A stretch of DNA of 64,000 nt from Saprospiraceae bacterium (GCA_028285085.1 JANQQI010000092.1:62001-126000), one strand, 5' to 3'. Shown: positions 44,825 to 54,799, counted from the stretch's first letter. Translations and numbers: made by a program. The notes: a model not told the origin generated them from the sequence alone.

Positions 44825-47800
44825 CTACTCCGGCAAAGTGCCGCCAATATTACGATTGTTCCAGGTACTACTACGATCAGAAGCATTCGTCACACCATCT
44901 AAGTTGCAATCTGAATCTAAATATCCTGTCAAGTTCCTGTCGTTCCAAGTCGTACTACGATCAGTGGCATTGACCGCTTCTGAACCGTCGGCATCAGCTC
45001 CGTACAAGCCCAAGATGCCTGAGCCTAGGTCGATTCTCGAACCAGTGCCATAGACGGATTCGGAACTACTAGTAAAGTCGATGTTCGTGACAGTTTCCGA
45101 TAAAGAACGAGCATTGAGTGTCATAATTCCGAGATGATTGCGGTGTCGAATAGTGATGAAGTAATCGTCCTCAAGGGCGCCGGAAAAACGGAGTGGACTG
45201 ACCCCATCCGTATCCACAATGTCGCCGTCTCTTTGTAGCAGGGCTGCTCTTGTATGTAAAATAGAAGTATTGAGATTTTTATCCCGCAGTTCCACTAAAA
45301 CCCAATCGACGATGGCATCATCTCCGGTAACCGCGAGTACCGAAGTATTTACGGTTTCGCCATTCGCACTGTAAGGCTCCGTACCTGGGATGAGACCTTG
45401 ATCCCGTAAATCATCATCCATCAAGCCCGAAGCACTATCGTAGGGTCCTTCCAGAAAAGCCTTTGCTGACAGTTGTAAATCTCTAAGTTGAGTAACTGTG
45501 AGCGTAAAATCACCAGTTGCTCCCGCATTACCTTTCACATAGATGAAGGTGCTCGAATTAAAATTTAAGTTATTCGTCCACGTTACGGTAGAAAGCAAAG
45601 AGCCACTTCCTGATGAACAAGAAGAATCATCATCATTACTACCCACGCAAGTATATGTACCACATGCTGTACTTGCATACACACTAATTTCTGTATCAAA
45701 ATTACTCCCAGCACTACAAGTCGTAAATTCAAAAGATTCATTTGGGAGCACGGAGACCATATACCATACCCCGCCGGAGTCATCATTGTCTACAGCAGCA
45801 TCACAACTTGCCGGTACACCAGTTGTCGTGGCAAATTCATTTATCGTTCCAGTTACAGAAGCACTTCCTCCTGATGGAAATATTTGAATGAAATTACTAC
45901 AAAGGTCATTCACAGGAGTAAGATCTTCAATAGAGATATCAAAAGTTCCAGTTGCACCACCATTTCCTTTTACATAAACATAATACGGTGTATCAGCTTC
46001 GGGAGCCGTTATAGTAAGGGAAGAACTAGAGGCTCCACCACCTTCTGAACAAATACCATCATCATCACTGCCATCCACACAAGTAAAGCTTCCACATGAT
46101 CCGGTAAATACACTAATTTCGGTATCCAAATGGGTATTGGCACTACAAGTAGAAATCAAAAAGCTTCGATTATTATTCCCGGTAAAGGTATACCAAACCC
46201 CACCGGAATCGCTATTATCTATACCCGCTCCACAATTTGCAGGTGCATCATAGTCTGAGGCATTTACAAGGGTGCCACTGGTAACCACCATCCCGCCGGT
46301 GGGGACATTCATGTTTTCTGCGCGGGCACAGTCATCATTGAGCGGACTGATATCGTCTACAGTTAAGGTGAAATTACCATAATTATTTTGTGCCCCTTTT
46401 AAATAAATAAACACACGTTCTGTAGTATTGGAAGGAGGGTTTGAGGGAACAAAGGTGAAGGTAGAGCCCGTGCCGCTTCCTTCTGAACAGGTCGGATCAT
46501 CATCATTACCATTGATACAAGTAAGGCTGCCACAGCTACCGCTATACACGCTAACCTCGGTATCTATCTCTGTCCCGGGATTACAAGTGCTGATTTCATA
46601 AAGTCGATTTCCCGTTCCCGTAAATTCAATCCAGAGCCCTCCTGCACTATTGTTATCTACCCCTGGTGTACAACTAGCAGGTGCGTCGATATCGGTTACA
46701 AATCGAGTTGAACCAGAAACAGAGCCACTTGCCCCCCAAGGGAATAAATCGATTTCAAGTGGCTCATCATTACAGATGTCATAGCCTACCTGAGGATCAG
46801 GTGAGGAATCGAATATTCTGATATCAAAATCCCCCGTAGCCCCATTTGTTCCTTTTAAATAAATGAAGAATTGGGTGTCCTCTGTTACATAAAGGCGGTC
46901 AGAGAAAGAGAAGGTCGTAGTAAGACCAATCCCACAATCCGTAACATTATTTTCACTCACACAGGTTAAACTGCCACAGCTTCCCTTGAACACACTCAAT
47001 TCCGTATCAACAAATCCCCCAGCACTAGGAGTCAATGGACAAGTGTATACAACATATTCCTTATTTTCTAAGGCGGTAAAGGTATACCAGATACCCCCCG
47101 AATCGTCATTATCCACCCCATCCCCACAATCAGCGGGAGCACCAACAGTGGAAGCGAGGTCTAATGTGCCTGATACATGTTCCTCTTCTCCAGTCGTAGG
47201 CGTAGGAATCACAATGGCATTTTCACAAAGATCATTTCCCGGAAGTCTGTCATTTTGATTTTCAATTTCTAATCTAAAATTGCCGACAGATCCGTTATTT
47301 CCCTTTACGTAGATATAATAAGGTTCTATAGTAGTGGTGACTAAATCAACACTTGATCTAGTGCTATTACCACATGATGAATTGTCATCATTACCATCGA
47401 GACAAGTTAGACTACCGCAACTACCTGAAAACACGCTGATTTCCGTATCGAAATTAGTACCGCTACAGGTGTTGATATTATAAAGCATACCAGCTCCGGT
47501 TCCGGTAAAGGTATACCAGAGCCCTTCGGAATCTCCGTTATTCACATTGTCGCCACAATCCTCTGGAGCATCGGTTGAGGTAGCGTAAATTAGGCTCCCG
47601 TTAGCACTCGTAGCACTTGCTCCTGTTCCGAAGGTTAGTTCCTGGGCATTGATACATTGATCATTAGCTAGGAGTTCATCGGTGTTATTATAAACATATA
47701 TTCTGAAGTTACCAGAAGCACCGCTGTTACCGTTTACATATATATAATACTGTTCTGATGCTTCCGATAATATATTTACCGTTGACTTAAGCACACCCGG

Positions 47801-48235
47801 AGTTCCACCATTAATATGACAAAAACCATCATCGTTACCATCACGGCAGGTCAAACTGCCACAAGTTCCGGTATATACACTAATCTCTGTATCAAAATAG
47901 GTACTACCATGACAAGTCGTAAACGTGTACAATTGATTAGCCCCAGTTCCGGTAAAGGTATACCATAAGCCTCCGACATCATTGTTTTCTACTGCTGCTC
48001 CACAATCAGCCGGTGCATCAGTAGTAGTCGCTGATGAGGTATTGCCAGTTCTGAAACCTGAACCGAAAATATCAATCGTAATTTCCTCCGCATCGACACA
48101 GAGATCATTGGCGGGTTGGGCAAAGGCATTATTGAGATTAAAGCAGAAAAGACAAAAAACCAAGGCTAGTTTTCCGATAACTAACTTCGAAGTTTTGAAG
48201 AAGTGACTTGATAAACGGAGATTTGAGCACATCAT
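44825..48235 (-). CDS. Large surface protein with six pre-peptidase-C-like repeats and dockerin-like C-terminal module
   Basis: A 1136-residue exported protein, starting at ATG 48233-48235 (a second ATG follows immediately) with a signal-like segment ending NNAFAQ. Six tandem repeats of about 140-150 residues follow, each with ND-C, PADCG or PANCG, a GGxWYTFTG strand, TC, TEISVF or TEISVY, GSCGSLTC, a GNDD loop and YYIYVKGN. The C-terminal module is close to that of the 558-residue protein: FLEGPYDSASGLM, IVDWVLVELRD, then loops DADGSEAVNATD and DCNLDGVTNASD. The repeats resemble PPC-type beta-sandwich domains that bind cell-surface polymers. Location on the cell surface is inferred. It is transcribed from promoter C. 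Confidence 0.86.
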   Translation of the reverse strand: MMCSNLRLSSHFFKTSKLVIGKLALVFCLFCFNLNNAFAQPANDLCVDAEEITIDIFGSGFRTGNTSSATTTDAPADCGAAVENNDVGGLWYTFTGTGANQLYTFTTCHGSTYFDTEISVYTGTCGSLTCRDGNDDGFCHINGGTPGVLKSTVNILSEASEQYYIYVNGNSGASGNFRIYVYNNTDELLANDQCINAQELTFGTGASATSANGSLIYATSTDAPEDCGDNVNNGDSEGLWYTFTGTGAGMLYNINTCSGTNFDTEISVFSGSCGSLTCLDGNDDNSSCGNSTRSSVDLVTTTIEPYYIYVKGNNGSVGNFRLEIENQNDRLPGNDLCENAIVIPTPTTGEEEHVSGTLDLASTVGAPADCGDGVDNDDSGGIWYTFTALENKEYVVYTCPLTPSAGGFVDTELSVFKGSCGSLTCVSENNVTDCGIGLTTTFSFSDRLYVTEDTQFFIYLKGTNGATGDFDIRIFDSSPDPQVGYDICNDEPLEIDLFPWGASGSVSGSTRFVTDIDAPASCTPGVDNNSAGGLWIEFTGTGNRLYEISTCNPGTEIDTEVSVYSGSCGSLTCINGNDDDPTCSEGSGTGSTFTFVPSNPPSNTTERVFIYLKGAQNNYGNFTLTVDDISPLNDDCARAENMNVPTGGMVVTSGTLVNASDYDAPANCGAGIDNSDSGGVWYTFTGNNNRSFLISTCSANTHLDTEISVFTGSCGSFTCVDGSDDDGICSEGGGASSSSLTITAPEADTPYYVYVKGNGGATGTFDISIEDLTPVNDLCSNFIQIFPSGGSASVTGTINEFATTTGVPASCDAAVDNDDSGGVWYMVSVLPNESFEFTTCSAGSNFDTEISVYASTACGTYTCVGSNDDDSSCSSGSGSLLSTVTWTNNLNFNSSTFIYVKGNAGATGDFTLTVTQLRDLQLSAKAFLEGPYDSASGLMDDDLRDQGLIPGTEPYSANGETVNTSVLAVTGDDAIVDWVLVELRDKNLNTSILHTRAALLQRDGDIVDTDGVSPLRFSGALEDDYFITIRHRNHLGIMTLNARSLSETVTNIDFTSSSESVYGTGSRIDLGSGILGLYGADADGSEAVNATDRSTTWNDRNLTGYLDSDCNLDGVTNASDRSSTWNNRNIGGTLPE

Positions 48236-48303
48236 TTTTCAGCGAATATGTTGTATTAAGAATAAGTTTTGGCTATGCACTATGGGGATTTGAAAGCCTT
48301 GAA

Positions 48304-48369
48304 CAAAGTTAAAGGGTGGGGGAGGGAGTCCTTCTCACTATTTATTCAGAGAGGTGGATTATCTGTTCA
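48304..48369 (-). promoter_or_regulatory. Shared-design promoter C (1136-residue repeat protein)
   Basis: Reverse-strand -7 box TAACTTTG at 48304-48311, 24 bases, then the element at 48336-48369. Plus-strand half-sites are ACTATTTATTCA and ATTATCTGTTCA, starting 21 bases apart. A further GGTGGACT lies at 48383-48390, outside the 34-bp element. Confidence 0.85.
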
Positions 48370-48506
48370 TTCTGGTGAAATAGGTGGACTTTGAGCCTGT
48401 TGAAATAGACTTGACGCAGCGAGGGTGAGAAAATTTTACTCTTAAGAAAATTGAAACGACTCTAAATGAATCAACCTGGTGTATTTGAATAATGAATATT
48501 CAATAT

Positions 48507-49628
48507 TCAATCTTGAATCTTGATTATTAATTTATCTATCGCCTGCAAAAGAGTACGAGCGGAGGAGCTCCAGTTGAATCTAGCAGCCTGCTGTAAAGAG
48601 AAAGATTTAGACTGGTGCAAAGCGGCTTGATCAGATATGATGGAATGCATATGCCGCACAAGTTGTTGCTTGTTTTCTGGATCGAAATACAACGCAGCGG
48701 CTCCACCAACTTCCGGTAAGCTGGAACGATTTGAGCAAATAGCCTTGGTACCACAAGCCATAGCTTCTAATACCGGAAGACCAAATCCTTCGTAGAGGGA
48801 AGGGTAAATCATGGCCAGAGCATGGGTATACAAACTAGGTAATAGCTGTTTCTCTACATATCCCGTTAAAATGATGTCCGTTTTGAAAGGATGTCGATCA
48901 AGGGCGGTGTAAAATGCTTGATATTTCCATCCCTTTCCACCGGCGATGACCAGAGACACGCTAGTTGTTGATTGCTCTCTAAAAGTTTGATAGGCTCGGA
49001 GTAGGAGTAGCAAATTTTTCCGGGGCTCGATGGTTCCTACGGTGAGAAAATAGGGTGTATTTAGTTGATGCTTTTTCAATACCGTTTGGTCGAGATCAGG
49101 CTTGAAAAAGGGATCTCGCCCCGGATAAACTGTGATTATTTTATCTACGATATGTGGAAAAAAACGGACGATATCCTTTGCGGTATGATTGGAGACAGCA
49201 GCAATCAGGCTGGCTTTTTTTAAAATCCTGCCCAGAAAAAAGCGTTGTAAAAGACGACTATGCAAAGGATGGTATAGAGGAAAGAGCAACGGCGTCAGAT
49301 CGTGGATAATGTTAACGCGCCTTATTCGCCGGGGCAGATTAAAAGGACCAAAATGAGCGGGTTCAATGACCAAATCGACACGTAATCGACGCAACAGAAT
49401 AGGAATGATCACAAACATGCGTAAAGCAGCGAATAGCATGAGAAAACGATTGTTGGGAATAGCAATTTGTCGAACCTTAGATGACAAGGCTGGATCTATT
49501 TTCTCCCGGATCAGGATATATTCGTGCTGTTGATCTTGCTGGATCAGCGCATGTACCAAGCCCTTGGTGTAAGTGTGTACACCGGCAGATTGATTATCTA
49601 ACGGATCGGCGAGAATGGCTATTTTCAT
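48507..49628 (-). CDS. GT4 glycosyltransferase
   Basis: A 373-residue GT-B enzyme: opening MKIAILADPLDNQSAGVHTYTKGLVHAL, central TVGTIEPRKNLLLLLRAY, and donor site MIYPSLYEGFGLPVLEAMACGT with the EX7E pair. It likely adds mannose or a similar sugar to the glycan. It overlaps the upstream GT gene by 4 bases (ATGA-type), and ends a five-gene operon running from 54748. The sugar donor is not evident. Confidence 0.9.
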   Translation of the reverse strand: MKIAILADPLDNQSAGVHTYTKGLVHALIQQDQQHEYILIREKIDPALSSKVRQIAIPNNRFLMLFAALRMFVIIPILLRRLRVDLVIEPAHFGPFNLPRRIRRVNIIHDLTPLLFPLYHPLHSRLLQRFFLGRILKKASLIAAVSNHTAKDIVRFFPHIVDKIITVYPGRDPFFKPDLDQTVLKKHQLNTPYFLTVGTIEPRKNLLLLLRAYQTFREQSTTSVSLVIAGGKGWKYQAFYTALDRHPFKTDIILTGYVEKQLLPSLYTHALAMIYPSLYEGFGLPVLEAMACGTKAICSNRSSLPEVGGAAALYFDPENKQQLVRHMHSIISDQAALHQSKSFSLQQAARFNWSSSARTLLQAIDKLIIKIQD

Positions 49629-50719
49629 TTCCCAATCAGGTCTGAGTACATTTTCAAATGCTGTTCAACCGTTTTTTCCAGTGGAAATCTCTTGATAGGC
49701 GTTTCTAACCATTCTGCTTTGGCCGCTTTTTGTAAAGCGTCATAAAGGGCATTGACAGAAAGTGGTTCTGCGGACAAATACTTACCGGATACCACCTCCC
49801 GGAGCGCGCCGCGTTGTGACGATACAATGGGGATACCGAGCGCTACGGATTCAGCGGCGGCAAAGCAGAAGCCTTCGCTGTAGGATGGGATGACCACACA
49901 GCTGGAGCGGAGTAGGGTATCTTGTAAATCTTGTCGAGATAGGTCGTGGTGCATGATAATATGCCCTTCCAGCCCAAATTGTCGAATCATTTTTTGAACC
50001 TGACCAAATATGGATTGAGGCTGACGTGGGATGATGAGTTGTAATTTGGATGTGGGATACTTTGCCCAGAATTGTCTCGCTACGGGCAAGAGAATATCTA
50101 AGCCTTTGGAAATACCCAAACGTCCAAAATAGGTGTAAGTGAAGTTGTCTGGATGTACAGAGGCTTTTGTTGGAAAATCGGTATAGTCTAAACCGTTGTA
50201 AATCGTGATAATGCGTTCTGCTGGTACGCCCGCTTCCATGAGACAACTTTGGGTATACTTCGACACCGCGATGTAGCGATAAAAGGCAAGTTTAATAATC
50301 AACTTTTCGAAACGTCGAAAAAGCCATCTTTGCCATGATGGTATAAATGGTAAGGTCCGCCATAATTTATCCCACACTTCGTGAAAGGTGATCATCACGG
50401 GTTTGTTCCATAATTTCCCTACGAGGCGAGCGGGAAGAGCCGCGTTGTAAGTCGTCGTGTGAATCAAATCACATTGACGGGCCAGCTTGAAAATTTGCGG
50501 GATACTAAACAGTGTGAATAAATAACGATTAAAGCAGTTGATGCGAAAGACTTGTATGCCGTGTAGCATTTCTCTGGATGGGAGTGATCGATGATGACGA
50601 GTCGTCACTACCGTGACGCTATGCCCTTTTTCTACCAAAGTTCTAGTCAGCTCAAAAAAGAGTTTTTCCGCTCCTCCGACATAAGGATAGAAATGTTCTA
50701 GTACAAAAAGGAGTTTCAT
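49625..50719 (-). CDS. GT4 glycosyltransferase
   Basis: A 364-residue enzyme opening MKLLFVLEHFYPYVGGAEKLFFELTRTLV, a common GT4 lead. A central YFGRLGISKGLDILLPVA and donor site VVIPSYSEGFCFAAAESVALGIP carry the EX7E-like pair E-x7-E. It overlaps the DUF2304 gene by 4 bases and the next GT gene by 4. It probably acts in sequence with the other GT in assembling the same glycan. Confidence 0.9.
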   Translation of the reverse strand: MKLLFVLEHFYPYVGGAEKLFFELTRTLVEKGHSVTVVTTRHHRSLPSREMLHGIQVFRINCFNRYLFTLFSIPQIFKLARQCDLIHTTTYNAALPARLVGKLWNKPVMITFHEVWDKLWRTLPFIPSWQRWLFRRFEKLIIKLAFYRYIAVSKYTQSCLMEAGVPAERIITIYNGLDYTDFPTKASVHPDNFTYTYFGRLGISKGLDILLPVARQFWAKYPTSKLQLIIPRQPQSIFGQVQKMIRQFGLEGHIIMHHDLSRQDLQDTLLRSSCVVIPSYSEGFCFAAAESVALGIPIVSSQRGALREVVSGKYLSAEPLSVNALYDALQKAAKAEWLETPIKRFPLEKTVEQHLKMYSDLIGK

Positions 50720-51066
50720 ACTTCGTTCTCTTCGGCGTGGTTTTTTAGAGCTAGCTCCCGAGTTAAAAAGGTCAAATTCTTCTCTTGCTTACGGATAATC
50801 AAATACATTTTGAATTGATTAAAAAACAGGAGCCCAATACAGAAAAAGATAATGGCATTGACATTACTTTCGATACCAAATATTTTGGCAATCTGCGTAG
50901 AAAAAAAATCAGGGAACAAAGCAAAAATCAAAGTCGCCAACCAAAATAAGCCCCCAAAGATGGTTTCCGTAATGGTGATTTGCGATTTACGAAAACTATA
51001 AATAACATTCGCAATAAAAAACAGTGCAATGAGTGGCACAATGATTTGAAAAATACGGAGCTCCAT
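50716..51066 (-). CDS. DUF2304 small membrane protein
   Basis: A 116-residue protein with three hydrophobic helices and a charged C-terminal tail (IIRKQEKNLTFLTREL). Matches the DUF2304 family, usually found between a GT2 polyprenyl-phosphate mannosyltransferase-like gene and downstream glycan genes, as here. It may partner with the GT2 enzyme 12 bases upstream. Confidence 0.85.
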   Translation of the reverse strand: MELRIFQIIVPLIALFFIANVIYSFRKSQITITETIFGGLFWLATLIFALFPDFFSTQIAKIFGIESNVNAIIFFCIGLLFFNQFKMYLIIRKQEKNLTFLTRELALKNHAEENEV

Positions 51067-51078
51067 GATTGATGTGGA

Positions 51079-51768
51079 TTATCTCAATAAAATTCTGCGT
51101 AAAAAACTGAAAGCTGTTTGAACGCCGGTGAAAAAATTCTGTCCCTTTTGCAAAGAGTAGGGGGTATAAACTGCCTCAATGGGGACTTCCGCTATTTTTA
51201 AATTCGCTTTTTCCGCTAAGAACAACATTTCACTACAAAAACCAAATTCGTCAAGGGTAAGATTTAAGCTTCCGATGGCTCTGCGATTAAGCATCCGAAA
51301 GCCCGACTGCGAATCCGTATATTTTTGCTGACACATTAAGTTTGTCAATTGATTCCCTAAATAGTTTAACCATTTCCGGCTTCCGGGCATTGCAACTGCA
51401 GGATGTAAAAAACGGCTGCCAATCACGATGTCACTGTTGCCTTTTTCCATCTGTTCTACCAGTTTTTTAAGATCTTTTGCTAAGTGTTGTCCATCCGCAT
51501 CCATAAGCAAGAGATAGGAGCAATTGGAAGTTCTGGCGTATTCAATCGCGGTTTGGGTGGCGGCACCGGCGCCTCGATTGATGAAGTGGCGAATGACTGT
51601 TGCGCCAGCCGCCATTGCTTTATGATCTGTCTGATCTGTGCTTCCATCATCAATCACTTTGATATTTTGATAGTCCAATTGCTGGAGCGATCTAATGACG
51701 TGACCGATCGTTGAGGCTTCATTGAAGGCCGGAATGAAAATATGTATTTCAGATTTTCGGATCATCAT
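51079..51768 (-). CDS. GT2 family glycosyltransferase (polyprenyl-phosphate sugar synthase-like)
   Basis: About 229 residues from ATG 51766-51768 (MMIRKSEIHIFIPAFNEAST); the 57-base extension to 51825 would overlap the end of the previous gene. GT-A fold motifs are FIPAFNEASTIGHVI, VIDDGSTDQT, YLLLMDADGQH (the DxD motif) and SQSGFRMLNRRAIG. This type commonly transfers a sugar to polyprenyl phosphate for use by membrane GT-C enzymes such as the giant protein that precedes it. Confidence 0.92.
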   Translation of the reverse strand: MMIRKSEIHIFIPAFNEASTIGHVIRSLQQLDYQNIKVIDDGSTDQTDHKAMAAGATVIRHFINRGAGAATQTAIEYARTSNCSYLLLMDADGQHLAKDLKKLVEQMEKGNSDIVIGSRFLHPAVAMPGSRKWLNYLGNQLTNLMCQQKYTDSQSGFRMLNRRAIGSLNLTLDEFGFCSEMLFLAEKANLKIAEVPIEAVYTPYSLQKGQNFFTGVQTAFSFLRRILLR

Positions 51769-51775
51769 GATTATT

Positions 51776-54748
51776 TCAAAGAATTTCAAAAAGAACAAAG
51801 CTGCCTCGAAAAACGACTTGCCCATTCAAGCCATACCGTCCATTTACGGTGCCGCTAGGTAGCTCAATTGTATTATTTGGATCTTCAATAATTCGATCGG
51901 TAACCAGTAGCTTTACCGTGTTAGGATCAATGATCCGATTGAGAAATTCATTATTCTTTTTCGTCAGAGATTGCTCGGGCGTTCGATCAATACTGGCCGT
52001 ATTCAAATCGTAAATAATGTAGCGAAACCCCTGATCGCGCAATACGGAGATGAAATAATTGGGATCGGATAATTTTGCACTGATCTCACTGAACTTCCCC
52101 AGTTGATTATCCTCGACAACTCTCCGATCATTCTGTAAAATGTGATAGTTGAGAAAAGTCCCCACGCGATAGATTTTTTCCGAAGGGTTTTGATTCAGGT
52201 ATTTTAAAGCATCTCTGGATGCGGGATTGAAAAGCGCAATGACGTCTTCACTTTTTAGTTTTTGAGAAGCATACTGGATAAACGGTTTTTGAAAAATCAA
52301 ATGCTGATTATCGGGCCGATTGGCATCGTGAAAATGTAGACTAAGATTCAGTAAAAAATATAATCCAAAACTAAGACTAAGAAAACCAGAAGCGAAACGT
52401 GCGTATCGGGTGCCAAATAGGAGCTGCGGATGCTCAAAATAATACACCACGATAATTCCTAAGGTTGCTAATAACAAAAACGCGTACCACGGAACGCCGC
52501 TACCCAGCAAAAGCCAGATGAATAAATAAATCGTCGAAAATGCCATTAATTTTTTGAGGAGTCCCGGCCATTCTTTTAACCTTTCCGAAGCCAACCAACT
52601 TGCTAAGACTAATAATAGAAGTAACAGTATAGCAGATACCCAAAAATTAAAACCAGACAGCCAATCGTATAAGGGGGTGATCTTTTTAGATAAATAGATC
52701 ACACTATTCATACCCACCAGCAATAGATCGCCAAATACAGCTTGAAAGCCTTCGGCCTGGCGATCGATATAAGCATCCGTGCTGATGATCGAAGCCTTTT
52801 TGACAAAAACGGATAAGACGGCAAGCAAAAGGAAAAATAACATGAAGGCCAGCCAAATAAGATTTTTCCACAAATTCCTAGCTCGGATAGACAGCAGAAG
52901 CAAGGGTAGCAGTAATAGCCACAAAAAACCGATATCCAAGTAGCTTTGATTCGGCAGATTGGTATTCATGGTAAGATCATAGGGCAGAGACAAAAATAAC
53001 GGTAAGCCCTTTTCAAATCCCTGATATCGTTGTAATTCCTCCCGCCGGGTTTGTTGTGCTGCCTTGGTAGAGGCCTCCCTTTTTTTGCGAGAAAGTTTCG
53101 AGTTGGATTGCCGTTGTTGATTACGAAATTTGGGCTTGATTTTGATTTTAGGCTCGGGGGATTTACCCTCTACCAGTGCGGAAATGCTGATCGACCTATT
53201 TTCTAGTCCATGTTTTATCGCCCAAGGAGCATAGTTGAGTCCCATCGCCAGTACAAAGGCGCCGATCAGCGTACCAAGCTGTATTAGCTGCGGATAGGAC
53301 GACCTAAATGCCCTGCCCAGCAAAATCAAACTAGGAATTAAAAGCAGCACGCCCAACAAGGTCGAGGAATTACCATCTAACGCGAGCCCCGAAAATTGGT
53401 GAATACCCAACAGAAAAAGTAAGGACAAGGCCAGCAAAAAACTGCCAGCAAAGGCAGAACGTCCCCCTTTTTGATAAAAAAGCAAACCGATTAAGGCTAT
53501 GATATTAAACAGCGCAACGTACTTGATACCAAAAGCAAAGCCAGTTAGCCAGCCTATCATGATCCACAGTAGTAAATGAGAGGATAGCTGGAAAGAACCA
53601 ATCTTTACCGGGGATATTGACCCTGTTTCAGCTTTATCAGCTCGACTGCGCACCAGATATTCCAGCAGGAGTAATAAGGTACACAGCGACACAAACAGAA
53701 AACCTAAGTCTACCTTTTCATCGAAATAATTATGGTAGGTCACGACCGGTGCGGTATAAAAAATCGCGGCAACCAGCAAGGCATTACTGCTTGAAACAAA
53801 TAGGCGGGCGAGTCTAAAAACGACCAAGACACAAAAAAGTCCCATCAAATTGGATAAAAAGATGGCGACCGTCATGCTGCCAAAAAGCAGGTCTCCCAGA
53901 CTCATAATGATCGACCAATTGAAGGCCTGCCCACCTTCTGGCAAAGCCTGATACTCTCCGATCAATTGGCTGACATTCATGTACAGGCCCGCTCCGTCAA
54001 AACCTGAGGGGAATGCTTTTACCGCACCCAACGCGTTTACTCCTGCGAAGATCAATAGTAAAGCGAGGGATAAAAAACCTTGTGTTTTCAATGATTTGAC
54101 AGCTATGGGACGGAGAAAAGTACGATGTAGCAGTTGTCCAATCACCTGATAGCGCAAAATGATTAAGACTAACATAGGTGCCCATAAGGCAATGGGATAC
54201 AGTAGTTTAAATAGCCCCAGCAGCAGCAGCACAAAAGCAATGACGCTCCACCCCAGTGCAACAGCGACGAGTGAAAATGAGGCCTGGGACAATTGTTGAG
54301 CGAATGGTTGGAGCAGCATTTCTCCGACCGCATAGCCGATTACTGTAATGAATAAAACTGCTAGATGCAGTAAAATAACCAGGCCGGTGAAATATCCCAG
54401 ATGTACCAGCGGATGAGACTGGAAGAAATCATTGCTGATGCCATACCAAGCCAGTATACTGTTCATCGTCAGGAGTAATAAGCCATAGAGCTTCCAACCG
54501 TTCAGTGTACGCCATTTGCTATTGGTTTTTACAAAGAAAAAGTAGGCGCCAGCAAATAAGATCGACAAGCCACCTAAAAGCCCCCAGTACTTGAATTGAC
54601 TGATACTCCGAGAATAGTAAGGGTGATGGAGTAAATAGGTAGGTACAATGATTAGAAACCAAAGGACACCGATGATTATTGGTGTCAAAGTTCCTAATGG
54701 CTGATTTTTGGAGGATATAGAGGTCACTGTATCCTTATTCATACTCAT
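51776..54748 (-). CDS. Large polytopic membrane protein, possible GT-C type glycosyltransferase
   Basis: A 990-residue protein with about twenty predicted membrane segments. It begins MSMNKDTVTSISS. A luminal loop after about residue 250 reads FPSGFDGAGLYMNVSQLIGEYQALPEGGQAF with acidic residues where GT-C enzymes keep their catalytic Asp, followed by HNYFDEKVDLGF. A cytoplasmic, basic, Gln-rich segment occurs near 545-575. The last 110 residues are soluble (DVIALFNPASRDALKYLNQNPSEKIYRV). No standard family is recognised. It sits just before a polyprenyl-phosphate sugar synthase, which supports a GT-C role by context. Confidence 0.72.
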   Translation of the reverse strand: MSMNKDTVTSISSKNQPLGTLTPIIIGVLWFLIIVPTYLLHHPYYSRSISQFKYWGLLGGLSILFAGAYFFFVKTNSKWRTLNGWKLYGLLLLTMNSILAWYGISNDFFQSHPLVHLGYFTGLVILLHLAVLFITVIGYAVGEMLLQPFAQQLSQASFSLVAVALGWSVIAFVLLLLGLFKLLYPIALWAPMLVLIILRYQVIGQLLHRTFLRPIAVKSLKTQGFLSLALLLIFAGVNALGAVKAFPSGFDGAGLYMNVSQLIGEYQALPEGGQAFNWSIIMSLGDLLFGSMTVAIFLSNLMGLFCVLVVFRLARLFVSSSNALLVAAIFYTAPVVTYHNYFDEKVDLGFLFVSLCTLLLLLEYLVRSRADKAETGSISPVKIGSFQLSSHLLLWIMIGWLTGFAFGIKYVALFNIIALIGLLFYQKGGRSAFAGSFLLALSLLFLLGIHQFSGLALDGNSSTLLGVLLLIPSLILLGRAFRSSYPQLIQLGTLIGAFVLAMGLNYAPWAIKHGLENRSISISALVEGKSPEPKIKIKPKFRNQQRQSNSKLSRKKREASTKAAQQTRREELQRYQGFEKGLPLFLSLPYDLTMNTNLPNQSYLDIGFLWLLLLPLLLLSIRARNLWKNLIWLAFMLFFLLLAVLSVFVKKASIISTDAYIDRQAEGFQAVFGDLLLVGMNSVIYLSKKITPLYDWLSGFNFWVSAILLLLLLVLASWLASERLKEWPGLLKKLMAFSTIYLFIWLLLGSGVPWYAFLLLATLGIIVVYYFEHPQLLFGTRYARFASGFLSLSFGLYFLLNLSLHFHDANRPDNQHLIFQKPFIQYASQKLKSEDVIALFNPASRDALKYLNQNPSEKIYRVGTFLNYHILQNDRRVVEDNQLGKFSEISAKLSDPNYFISVLRDQGFRYIIYDLNTASIDRTPEQSLTKKNNEFLNRIIDPNTVKLLVTDRIIEDPNNTIELPSGTVNGRYGLNGQVVFRGSFVLFEIL

Positions 54749-54763
54749 AAAGCTTCTCGTAAT

Positions 54764-54799
54764 TTGAGTTTCGTACCTAAAATTACTTTTATACTTTTG
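54764..54799 (+). promoter_or_regulatory. Candidate promoter of the sulfotransferase gene at 54865
   Basis: TTG at 54764-54766, 25 bases, then TACTTTTG at 54792-54799. Spacing is at the long edge of the usual range. Confidence 0.45.

Noticed and set aside
44825-48235. Repeated DNA that could look like a CRISPR or tandem repeat array
   Set aside because: The period is about 430 bases and follows the coding frame; it is the protein repeat, with no short spacers.
48480-48530. AT-rich palindrome around TGAATATTCA at the end of the GT4 gene
   Set aside because: No GC stem and no T-run in the right place; not convincing as a terminator.
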